Source: Oscillospiraceae bacterium (lineage in GTDB: Bacteria; Bacillota; Clostridia; Oscillospirales; Oscillospiraceae). From it: a stretch of DNA of 37,826 bases. The notes beneath the pieces were generated by a model that was not told where the DNA came from, did no database searches, and saw nothing but the letters and a program-made list of their open reading frames with translations. Below, in pieces: positions 15,941 to 23,812 of this stretch. Made by a program: the position numbers and the translations under genes. Position 1 is the first letter of the stretch. Every line of letters starts with the position of its first letter. The stretch covers positions 1 through 37,826 of the forward strand of contig JAEEZZ010000096.1 in assembly GCA_016292255.1 (NCBI GenBank). Direction: 5' to 3'.

Positions 15941-15977
15941 GCATCGTTTCGCCGTCAGAATCACAGCGAAACGATGC
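15941..15977. repeat. 12-bp perfect inverted repeat
   Basis: GCATCGTTTCGC (15941-15952) and GCGAAACGATGC (15966-15977), 13-base loop. An outer GCTCTG/CAGAGC pair extends it, with a six-base bulge on the left. No T run follows, so it is not a typical terminator. Confidence 0.7.
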
Positions 15978-16167
15978 AGAGCCTAAGGAATGGCAAACGC
16001 TCCGCCATAGCCCTGCAACCGGTTTGCCTGAGTATGGGGGGCATCCTTACTCTACCCTATCATGGAAAAGCGCACACAGGCCGACAACGCGCCTCACGTG
16101 GTCGGACACAGGTTTTCTATGTTCTGCAACGATTTGCGGAGCCCAGGGCCAGGGCTCCGCTTTCGTA

Positions 16168-16198
16168 CTCTTTGATTACTGCAAACCAATTTTTGACG
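16168..16198 (+). repeat. Island repeat R, copy 4 (degenerate)
   Basis: CTCTTTGATTACTGC then TTTTTGACGC; the middle differs from the other copies. It abuts the stop codon of the minus-strand gene at 16200. Confidence 0.45.
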
Positions 16199-16199
16199 C

Positions 16200-16490
16200 T
16201 CAGGCATCGTCGATGGACGGGATCTCCGCGGATCGCATCACGTCGATCATCAGCCTGGCTGCCAGGGTGAAGCCAAGCTCGAAGGCTTCCTCTTCCGTTA
16301 CGCTGACAACGTCGTTGAAGGCGTCGATGGTCTTTTTGTACTGCTCGTTCTGTTCTTCGGACAGCATTGCTTTCAGCTTGTCCTGGTTCTTGGCGTACAG
16401 GCACAGCGTCCGCTCCAAAGGCGAGCCCGACTTCACGGGCCGGTCCTTATAGGTCAGCCCGCAGGTCCAGATCTCTTCCAGCATGCTCAT
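16200..16490 (-). CDS. DUF6809-like small protein
   Basis: A 96-residue all-alpha protein. The layout MSMLEEIWTCGLTYKDRPVK, then a helix with LLEKL-type hydrophobics (LERTLCLYAKNQDKLKAML), then ELGFTLAARLMIDVM fits the DUF6809 family of clostridial mobile elements, whose function is unknown. AGGAGG lies seven bases upstream of the ATG at 16490. The start overlaps the stop of the upstream gene (ATGA), so the two are translationally coupled. Confidence 0.75.
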   Translation of the reverse strand: MSMLEEIWTCGLTYKDRPVKSGSPLERTLCLYAKNQDKLKAMLSEEQNEQYKKTIDAFNDVVSVTEEEAFELGFTLAARLMIDVMRSAEIPSIDDA

Positions 16491-16807
16491 TTTCTCACCT
16501 CCTCCCGTCCTACGAGAGGAGCGCGTGGCGCACACTGTGTGCCGCTACAGGATTCCTCTCTATCCCTGGTGATACAACAAGACGACGCTGCATCGGACAA
16601 TTCCGATACCTCGTCGCCTTGTTCTGCCATTTGCAATGCCGTGAGAAAGGTCTGCTTTACGGTCAGCAGGTCGATCCACGTTCTTTCGTCGCATCCCTCC
16701 GGGACGCCGTTGGTGATTACCTCCTGCATGACGGCGTTCAGGATTCCGCCGTACTTCTCGCCCAGGCCCTCGCCCAGATACAGGTCGCTGATGGGTATTC
16801 TTGCCAT
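16487..16807 (-). CDS. Small protein of unknown function, coupled to the DUF6809-like gene
   Basis: A 106-residue protein. It begins MARIPISDLYLGEGLGEKYG, followed by a helical region (ILNAVMQEVITNG, WIDLLTVKQTFLTALQMAEQG). AGGAGG lies eight bases upstream of the ATG at 16807. The last 25 or so residues are encoded by a GTAG-hairpin repeat (16527-16548) and look foreign to the rest (CSGTQCAPRAPL), which suggests the native C terminus was replaced. The family is not known to me; the pairing with a DUF6809 gene is the main context. Confidence 0.65.
   Translation of the reverse strand: MARIPISDLYLGEGLGEKYGGILNAVMQEVITNGVPEGCDERTWIDLLTVKQTFLTALQMAEQGDEVSELSDAASSCCITRDREESCSGTQCAPRAPLVGREEVRK
16527..16548 (-). 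repeat. REP-like GTAG-hairpin element E, inside a coding region
   Basis: Minus strand: GTAG (plus CTAC at 16545-16548), then GGCACAC and GTGTGC with a one-base bulge. It lies within the 3' end of the gene at 16487-16807 and keeps its frame open. Confidence 0.55.
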
Positions 16808-16937
16808 GTGTCGTGCCTCCTCTTTCTGTAGGTTTCCGACACAACACATACCACAACTTTTGCCGAAAGTCCAGACCAAAGATGTTTTTTTTTGATTAAC
16901 TTTCAGATTTGGCAGAAAAACATAATAACGAAAAATC

Positions 16938-16965
16938 TTGCTTTTTCAACAAAAACAGATATAAT
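16938..16965 (+). promoter_or_regulatory. Promoter of the defence operon
   Basis: TTGCTT (16938-16943), 16-bp spacer, TATAAT (16960-16965), 43 bp upstream of the abiH-like start. The region is very AT-rich and also separates the divergent small-gene pair. Confidence 0.65.
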
Positions 16966-17008
16966 TATCCTGTATAGGTATAAGCATTTGAACCGTGTGA
17001 GGTGCCTT

Positions 17009-18346
17009 ATGGATGTTTTTATGATCGGGAACGGGTTTGACCTGCACTATTGTCTGCCTACTACATATACCTGCTTTTTGCGCACAGTCGAGAATATCTG
17101 CAAGCGGCTGGCATCGGGAGAGCAATTGACCTCTGTTGCTCAGATTATCAGCGATCCCGAACTCCATAGCATCGATAGAGCAATGAAGCGTTGCTTCGAT
17201 ACCTACGGATCATCCTATGATGCAGAGATAGATCCTTCTCAAGTTGATAAGATATTCCGTCATGCAGAACACAATATGTGGTTCTCCTATTTACTCAATT
17301 CCTTTGCGCCTGAAAAAGGATGGATTGATTTTGAACAGGAGATTGGTAAAGTAATAGCCGTCATTACTTCCTCGATGGAGAACTATGAAAGGGTTGGAGA
17401 TCCCAGTAAAATAAATCTTATAGTTGATGCAGTTGACACAAATACAAACCGTGTGCTTCAGTACTTTAAATGTTTTTATGACGAGAATAATGTACATCAG
17501 GGTTTTTACAGAGACGTTGCTGGCAACACAATATCAGAAGGCTACGCTTATCCAGTTCTGAGAGAATATATTGCAGAAGAACCGTATGGTTCAAAAAACT
17601 ATACTATTAGTTTATCGAATATTTCGGAATCATTATTTACTTCGCTTCAGGAGCTTGTGAATATGCTCGCAGCATACCTATCATTTTTTGTAGATAGACC
17701 TGTTGCACGGCTGATAAAGAAAAACCAATTTAAAAAAGACGAGATGCTTTGTAATTGGAAATGGCGGGATTCAACAGTTGTGTCATTCAACTACACACAT
17801 ACATTGGAGCAACTGTACTATGCTTCCCAGAATCCGATTAAAGACGTGTTTTATATCCACGGCGAACTTAGCAATCCAAAGCGCCAGAACTCCGGTAATC
17901 TCGTCCTGGGTATAAATGCAGACAAGTCTGACAATCTTGATCAGGTAGATGTCACATTCCTACCCTTCAAGAAATACTACCAGCGGGCTTTTCACAGAAC
18001 TGATTTGCCATACATTAGCTTTCTTTCGAAGTATACTCCCGATGAACTGCATGAGAACTTTTACAACCTATATGTGATAGGGCACTCCCTTGATATTACA
18101 GATCAGGAAGTGATTCGTGACTGCTTCTCACGTGCCATAACAATCCACATTTTTTACTATAGCCCAAGCGATCTTTCAACGAAGATAAGCAACCTTGTAA
18201 AGATTTACAAAAAGAATGGCTTCGATGAGCTACGCACTAAGAAAAACCTGCAGTTTCATCCAATTGATACTTTGAAAGAGGCTGAACCGTTTCCCTCAAA
18301 ACCTTTTCCTATGCCGCCTCCGCCAATTGTATGGAATATCAAATAA
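17009..18346 (+). CDS. AbiH family abortive infection protein
   Basis: A 445-residue protein of the AbiH family (PF14253), known from lactococcal phage abortive infection. The hallmark N terminus is present (MDVFMIGNGFDLHYCLPTTY), as are the conserved VVSFNYTHTLEQLY with a following YIHGEL (about residues 250-290) and the C-terminal YVIGHSLDITDQEV (about 352-365). The mechanism of AbiH is not established. I chose the ATG at 17009, with GAGG six bases upstream; the frame is open further upstream without a suitable site. The gene is AT-rich, and only 33 bp separate it from mod, so it probably leads the operon. Confidence 0.92.
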   Translation: MDVFMIGNGFDLHYCLPTTYTCFLRTVENICKRLASGEQLTSVAQIISDPELHSIDRAMKRCFDTYGSSYDAEIDPSQVDKIFRHAEHNMWFSYLLNSFAPEKGWIDFEQEIGKVIAVITSSMENYERVGDPSKINLIVDAVDTNTNRVLQYFKCFYDENNVHQGFYRDVAGNTISEGYAYPVLREYIAEEPYGSKNYTISLSNISESLFTSLQELVNMLAAYLSFFVDRPVARLIKKNQFKKDEMLCNWKWRDSTVVSFNYTHTLEQLYYASQNPIKDVFYIHGELSNPKRQNSGNLVLGINADKSDNLDQVDVTFLPFKKYYQRAFHRTDLPYISFLSKYTPDELHENFYNLYVIGHSLDITDQEVIRDCFSRAITIHIFYYSPSDLSTKISNLVKIYKKNGFDELRTKKNLQFHPIDTLKEAEPFPSKPFPMPPPPIVWNIK

Positions 18347-18379
18347 GCACTCCAAAAGAAAACAACAAGGAGATTACGC

Positions 18380-20143
18380 ATGTCAAACAAATTGGAACTG
18401 ACCTGGATCGGGAAGGAGACGCCCATCCGCATTGAGCCGCGGATTCTGATTGAGAACGCGGCGCTGTCTAACTGCACAAATGATCCCGATACAGAAAACA
18501 TGCTGATCCACGGAGACAACCTCCTTGCGCTGAAGGCCTTGGAAAGCAAATATGCCGGACAGATCAAGTGTATCTATATCGATCCGCCGTATAATACGGG
18601 CGCTGCCTTCGAATACTACGATGATAATTTGGAGCATTCGATTTGGGTCAACTTAATGCGAGCACGTTTAATTGCGCTACAGAAACTTTTAGCTCCAGAA
18701 GGGACAATTTGGATCCAAATCGACGATGAAGAACAGGCGTATTTAAAAGTGCTTTGTGATGAAATATTTGGTCGTAATAACTTTATAAATATGGTTTCGG
18801 TAAATATGAAAAATATTGCCGGTGCTTCTGGAGGCGGTGAAGACAAACGATTAAAAAAGAACTGTGAGTTTGTTCTTATATATGCGAAAGACTATGAGTC
18901 TTTTTCTCCGTTCAAAAATGCGTATGATTATGTTGAAATGTATGATTACGTTGTTGCATATAGAGAGAACGGAAAAAACTGGCACTACACATCGGTGCTA
19001 TTATCTGCGGGAATAAAGGAATATATTTGCTCTACCGTAGATGGAGACGGGAATGAAATTAAGCTTTTTCGTCGTAATGGTGCAATCGTAAAATCCATAC
19101 GCCAGATAATGAAAGAAGAGGGTTTATCCGAAAAAGAAGTTTACTATAAATATGGAAACCGCATTTTTGAAGCAAAAGATGCACAATCATCAATACGCAC
19201 ACGCGTACATGATGCGAAAGTTGAAAACAGTATATCTGATGATATAATTTCAATTGAATATGTCCCCAAAACAGGTAAGAATAGAGGAATACTATACGAG
19301 CAATTTTATAAAGGTGATAGTTGCCGACTGTTTGCCTGGTTGGGAGATATAAGCGAAATGATAGATGGGGTTCTATATAAACGAGACCGAAAAGGAACAT
19401 ATTGGGATTATACATCCAATATCAATAATTTGACAAAAGAAGGTGGCGTTGTATTTCCAAAAGGGAAAAAACCGGAAGCCTTAGTTAGTAGAATTCTTGA
19501 TATGACCACAAATCCGAATGATCTCATTCTTGATTCCTTCCTTGGCTCTGGCACCACTGCCGCCGTAGCCCATAAAATGGGGCGGCGTTATATTGGTATT
19601 GAAATGGGCGACCATGCTTATACCCATTGCAAGCTTCGGTTAGATAAGGTAATTGCCGGGGATGACCCTGGTGGGATCACAAAGGCGGTCAACTGGCTGG
19701 GTGGCGGTGGATATCGGTTCTACGAGCTTGCTCCGTCTCTGATCAACGAAGATCCCTTTGGAGAAGCGATAATTAACCCCGCCTATGACGCGGATATGCT
19801 GGCGGCGGCGATGGCCCTGCACGAAGGCTTTACCTACCAACCGGACAGCACTATGTTCTGGAAGCAGTCTGTGGGCAGCGAAAACAGCTATCTGTTTGTC
19901 ACCACCCGGCACCTGAACAGCCCCTTCCTGGATTCCATCCGGGACAGCATGGAAGAAGGCGAGTATCTGATCATTGCCTGCCGTTCCTTTGAAGCCGGGC
20001 TGGATCGGGTGTACAAGAATATCACGATTAAGAAAATCCCTCAAATGCTGCTGGATCGCTGCGAGTTTGGCAGGACAGATTACAATCTGAATATCGTCCA
20101 CCCGCCCGTGTATGAGGATGAGGAGGAAGAAACGGATGAGTGA
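18380..20143 (+). CDS. mod: Type III restriction-modification DNA methyltransferase (Mod)
   Basis: A 587-residue beta-class adenine methyltransferase. The catalytic motif IV DPPYNTG is at residues 68-74 and the AdoMet-binding motif I (DSFLGSGTT) at about 383-391, an order typical of type III Mod. Between them lies the target recognition region. Mod methylates one strand of an asymmetric site and gives the complex its specificity. AAGGAG lies seven bases upstream of the ATG. Base use is mosaic: roughly 18600-19510 is AT-rich, while both ends are GC-richer, which suggests exchange of the recognition region. The 3' end overlaps res. Confidence 0.93.
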   Translation: MSNKLELTWIGKETPIRIEPRILIENAALSNCTNDPDTENMLIHGDNLLALKALESKYAGQIKCIYIDPPYNTGAAFEYYDDNLEHSIWVNLMRARLIALQKLLAPEGTIWIQIDDEEQAYLKVLCDEIFGRNNFINMVSVNMKNIAGASGGGEDKRLKKNCEFVLIYAKDYESFSPFKNAYDYVEMYDYVVAYRENGKNWHYTSVLLSAGIKEYICSTVDGDGNEIKLFRRNGAIVKSIRQIMKEEGLSEKEVYYKYGNRIFEAKDAQSSIRTRVHDAKVENSISDDIISIEYVPKTGKNRGILYEQFYKGDSCRLFAWLGDISEMIDGVLYKRDRKGTYWDYTSNINNLTKEGGVVFPKGKKPEALVSRILDMTTNPNDLILDSFLGSGTTAAVAHKMGRRYIGIEMGDHAYTHCKLRLDKVIAGDDPGGITKAVNWLGGGGYRFYELAPSLINEDPFGEAIINPAYDADMLAAAMALHEGFTYQPDSTMFWKQSVGSENSYLFVTTRHLNSPFLDSIRDSMEEGEYLIIACRSFEAGLDRVYKNITIKKIPQMLLDRCEFGRTDYNLNIVHPPVYEDEEEETDE

Positions 20144-22787
20144 CCGCTTTCCCCAATATACCACCGACTATATCAGCGGCGTCATGTCCCTGCGCAAGCC
20201 GCAGAAAAAGTCGCTGGAAATCTTAGCGGATATTCTGAACAGTATCACCCTGCGCAAAGGGATGAACCTGCGCGGGGCGCTTGGCGCGGTCCACGCCATG
20301 TATCCGACCTGTTCTGATTTTGAGCGGGAGTTTCTGTCGCTGACCTTCGCTCTGGCAACCGGCGTCGGCAAAACCCGTCTCATGGGCGCCTTCATTGCCT
20401 ATCTCTACACGCAGCACGACATCAGAAACTATTTTGTCGTTGCCCCGAACACGACGATTTATGAGAAGCTGAAAAAGGACCTTTCCGATCAAAACGGTAA
20501 GAAATACGTATTCAAGGGCCTGGGCTGCTTTGCCGCCGCTCCACAGATCATTACGGACGACGACTACCGAACCAAGAGCATTTCCCTGTTTGAATCGGAT
20601 ATCCGCATTTTTGTCTATAATATCGACAAGTTCAACAAGGAAAGCGCCAATATGAAGAAGCTCAACGAGATCATCGGAGACTCCTTCTATCGGTATCTTT
20701 CCAATCTCTCCGATTTGGTCCTGATTATGGACGAGTCCCACCATTACCGGGCGGAAAAAGGGGCGGAAGCGTTGAACGAGCTGCGCCCGCTCCTGGGCCT
20801 GGAGCTGACCGCGACGCCCTACGTCAGGCAGGGTACAAAACAGGTGAATTTCAAAAACGTCGTTTACGAGTACCCGCTTTCCGCCGCAATCGCAGACGGC
20901 TATACCCGGACGCCCTTCGCCGTGACCCGATCCGATATCAATTTCTTCAACTTCGGAGACGAACAGCTTGACAAGCTGATGCTGCAGGATGGAATTTCCT
21001 GTCATGAAAACGCAAAGCACGCTTTGGAGGTATATGCCGCCAACCATGGGAAAGAGCGCGTTAAGCCCTTTATGTTGGTGGTCTGCAAGGACACGAACCA
21101 TGCAAACTGGGTGGAACAGTATGTACGTTCCGACGCGTTCCGAAACGGAGCCTACAGTGGAAAAACCATCGTTGTCCACTCAAAAAAGACTGGAGCGGAA
21201 ACCGAAGCGAACATGCGTCTGCTTCTCGATGTGGAGCAGGCGGACAATCCCGTGGAAATCGTGATCCACGTGAATATGCTGAAGGAAGGCTGGGACGTCA
21301 ACAATCTTTATACCATCGTCCCGCTGCGAACTGCTACATCAAAGATTCTGCGGGAGCAAATGGTGGGGCGTGGCCTAAGGCTTCCCTACGGAGAGCGCAC
21401 CGGCGACGAGACCGTTGACTCTGTAAGACTGACCGCCCATGATAAGTTCGGAGAGATATTGGAAGAGGCCCAGCGCGGCGATTCTATTTTCAAAGCCGGA
21501 AATATCATCAAAGCAGAGGACCTCAAGCCCAGCGAAATCACATATCCCACCGTGGCTATGGAACTGCCATCTCAGGAAACGCATGAGGAGGCTTATGCGC
21601 AGACAGGGCTCCAGCAGTCTCCTGAGAACGACGCCGTATTTGCCGCAGCGCAGAATAAGATCCGGCAAGCCATTGCGCAAATATACCGGGATGCTTCTCC
21701 GCATACCGATCCAGCACAATCGATTCGGCAAGCTGCCGAGAACGTCTCTGCCCAGCTTGCGGAAGATCAGGACTTAGGTGAGACCTTCCGCAACAATGAA
21801 AACCCCTTCTCTGACTGGATCGTTCATGAGACAGAGAAGACACACGCAGCAACAAAGGCAAAATTCATTCCAATCCCCCGTATCAGAATCACTGATGCGG
21901 GTGTGGAAGAATACAATTTCACGGATTTTGATTTGGATCTCAGCGATTTTGACCACGTTCCGATCAGCAACGAGCTGCTGATCCAAAATTTGACAGATCC
22001 GGCAGACCGGCAGCGGATTCATGGCGACACCATCGACTTCGAGGCATACAAGCCTGGAAAGGTTATTTTGACAGAGCTCCGAAAGAAGCCGGAAATCGAC
22101 TACGAAAAATGCCCCGCTCTGATTCAAAAGCTGATAACCCAACTGCTTGCGCACTACGAAACGCGGCACGGCGAGAATGGAATGCGGAACATTGTAATGA
22201 TGTACCGCAGGGATATTGCCAACAAGCTGTACAATCAAATGATGAAGCACTTCTATTGCACCAACGGCATGCTTCAGGAAGAGGTCATTGGGACAAGCGA
22301 TCACAATTTGGCCCAGGCATATAGCTGGGACGAAAAGGTGGACCTGTTCGGGACCTTCCATGGCAACATTCGAAACGTACTCTTTACCGGGATAAAGAAA
22401 GGCGTCTTTGCGGAGGCCAAGTTCGACAGCAAGGAAGGCGAGCTGACACTTGCCCACGTTCTGGAAAGGGACCCGGACGTGCTCAAATGGCTCAGACCGC
22501 ATCCCCGGGAATTTGACATCACCTACAACCACGGGCATAATTATGAGCCTGATTTTGTCGTGGAAACTGAGGACATCATCTATCTTGTCGAGGTCAAGGG
22601 CGAAGACAAACTGAAGGACCCAGATGTCTTGGCAAAGAAGACCCGGGCGATCCAATACTGTGCCGTCGCTTCCCGCTGGGGGAACGCAAATGGCTATAAA
22701 GAGTGGAGATACTTGTTTATTCCTTCTAAGCAGGTGCTTCCAAACTCTTCCTTCAAACAATTAGCAGTGCGATTCAAGGAACTGTAG
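20136..22787 (+). CDS. res: Type III restriction enzyme helicase-nuclease subunit (Res)
   Basis: An 883-residue superfamily 2 translocase and nuclease. Walker A ATGVGKT is at residues 74-80, the DExH box DESHH near 198, and LTATP near 223. The second RecA domain holds REQMVGRGLRLP near 409. The C-terminal PD-(D/E)XK nuclease shows EPDFVVE near 804 and LVEVKG near 816, the expected D...ExK pattern. With Mod it cuts DNA after ATP-driven communication between two unmethylated sites. The ATG at 20136 overlaps the mod stop codon and has AGGAGG nine bases upstream, so the two are coupled. All key motifs are present, so it looks intact. Confidence 0.94.
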   Translation: MSDRFPQYTTDYISGVMSLRKPQKKSLEILADILNSITLRKGMNLRGALGAVHAMYPTCSDFEREFLSLTFALATGVGKTRLMGAFIAYLYTQHDIRNYFVVAPNTTIYEKLKKDLSDQNGKKYVFKGLGCFAAAPQIITDDDYRTKSISLFESDIRIFVYNIDKFNKESANMKKLNEIIGDSFYRYLSNLSDLVLIMDESHHYRAEKGAEALNELRPLLGLELTATPYVRQGTKQVNFKNVVYEYPLSAAIADGYTRTPFAVTRSDINFFNFGDEQLDKLMLQDGISCHENAKHALEVYAANHGKERVKPFMLVVCKDTNHANWVEQYVRSDAFRNGAYSGKTIVVHSKKTGAETEANMRLLLDVEQADNPVEIVIHVNMLKEGWDVNNLYTIVPLRTATSKILREQMVGRGLRLPYGERTGDETVDSVRLTAHDKFGEILEEAQRGDSIFKAGNIIKAEDLKPSEITYPTVAMELPSQETHEEAYAQTGLQQSPENDAVFAAAQNKIRQAIAQIYRDASPHTDPAQSIRQAAENVSAQLAEDQDLGETFRNNENPFSDWIVHETEKTHAATKAKFIPIPRIRITDAGVEEYNFTDFDLDLSDFDHVPISNELLIQNLTDPADRQRIHGDTIDFEAYKPGKVILTELRKKPEIDYEKCPALIQKLITQLLAHYETRHGENGMRNIVMMYRRDIANKLYNQMMKHFYCTNGMLQEEVIGTSDHNLAQAYSWDEKVDLFGTFHGNIRNVLFTGIKKGVFAEAKFDSKEGELTLAHVLERDPDVLKWLRPHPREFDITYNHGHNYEPDFVVETEDIIYLVEVKGEDKLKDPDVLAKKTRAIQYCAVASRWGNANGYKEWRYLFIPSKQVLPNSSFKQLAVRFKEL

Positions 22788-22804
22788 AACAGTGAGGTGT
22801 TGAC

Positions 22805-23812
22805 ATGGAGGCCAATAGACGTGCTAATGCTGTCATGTTTGGATTTGACTTTCAAGTGAATGCTGCTATCGTGCTAATGCTTGAAAATATAAAAGACATC
22901 CAATCTCTTCGGATAGAGAGTGAGAATGAAGACATTGATATTGAATTGTGTAATGGTAACCACATTTTAGCACAGGCGAAATCGGTTGAAAAGAGCAGTT
23001 CGGATTTTAGCCATGTTCGGGAAAAACTCAAAAATGCGCTGAAATCGCTATCTGAAGGTTGCGCAAAAGTAAGTGCAGAAAAGCTGATTTTGATTACGAA
23101 TTCTCCTAATCCACTAAATGAAGAAGCATCCCGCAGTATTTTCTATGGAGCTGCCCACCGTAATTTCGATACTTTGCCAGAATCGTCACAAAAAATCATA
23201 ACTGGTTTTCTATCGGAAATTGAGCGTCCATTAAATCCCGAACAGTTTTCCATTCAGGTCCTTCCCTTTGAAACGGATAATGAGGCGGAACGTTACAAGG
23301 TTGTTTTGCAGGTCATTAATGATTTTATTGGTGATTTAAAGTTGTCTAATAGCGGTCTCGGAAAGCGATTACACCGCATATGGTTTGAGGAGACTTTTAG
23401 AAACGGAAGTAAGAAAAATACAGAGATCAAACTTTCCAAAAAAAGTTTGATTTGGCCTATAATAGTGATTGTCACCGACGTTGAGAATACAGACCAAGAC
23501 TTTGTTGACAGATTTGATACTGTCCAATACGATGAGGTAGTACACAGGTACAAGGAAACTATTGACTCATGCTGTGAAAAAATGGAGTTTTTTACAAAGA
23601 TTCTCTTTGATTTCAATGCATATAACAACACCGGAAAACCAAAAGAAAAATCGCTGAATTTTGTAGAGGATTGCTGGAGAAATTACGCATCTGAATTTGA
23701 AGGAGACGGCATTGATTGTGATACCGTAGAAGCCCTTACCAAAGTTGTTGTGTACAATGTTATTCGAAGAAGAATTGAAATAAATAAGATCAAGCAGGGG
23801 GTATCCCTATGA
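22805..23812 (+). CDS. Cap4/DUF4297-like nuclease candidate of a two-gene defence system
   Basis: A 335-residue soluble protein. Residues 12-60 match the restriction-endonuclease-like core seen in Cap4/DUF4297 dsDNA nucleases: GFDFQVNAA helix, then ESENEDIDIEL (acidic residues 38-47), then a strand ending LAQAKSV with Gln57 and Lys59 as the QxK motif. Residues 60-335 are helical, with no known domain that I recognise. It starts 17 bp after res, and its stop overlaps the start of the SMC-like gene by four bases. In Lamassu systems a Cap4-like LmuA is paired with an SMC-like LmuB, and in ABC-3C systems an ABC ATPase is paired with a middle component and effector; this pair resembles both. Family assignment of the nuclease fold is by pattern only. 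Confidence 0.6.
   Translation: MEANRRANAVMFGFDFQVNAAIVLMLENIKDIQSLRIESENEDIDIELCNGNHILAQAKSVEKSSSDFSHVREKLKNALKSLSEGCAKVSAEKLILITNSPNPLNEEASRSIFYGAAHRNFDTLPESSQKIITGFLSEIERPLNPEQFSIQVLPFETDNEAERYKVVLQVINDFIGDLKLSNSGLGKRLHRIWFEETFRNGSKKNTEIKLSKKSLIWPIIVIVTDVENTDQDFVDRFDTVQYDEVVHRYKETIDSCCEKMEFFTKILFDFNAYNNTGKPKEKSLNFVEDCWRNYASEFEGDGIDCDTVEALTKVVVYNVIRRRIEINKIKQGVSL

Larger units (their letters stand above)
15401..16199. other. Gene-poor stretch with gene remnants and repeats
   Basis: About 800 bp without an intact gene. It holds two coding-like fragments without starts (15417-15533 and 15563-15679), a possible hairpin at 15673-15701, a 12-bp inverted repeat at 15941-15977, two similar G-rich blocks (15836-15860 and 16036-16058), and a copy of repeat R at 16168-16198. 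Longer frames such as 15913-16452 run through these and antisense to real genes, and lack a ribosome binding site. Confidence 0.55.

Noticed and set aside
15913..16452. A 179-codon plus-strand frame
   Set aside because: It crosses an inverted repeat and runs antisense to the DUF6809-like gene; no ribosome binding site.
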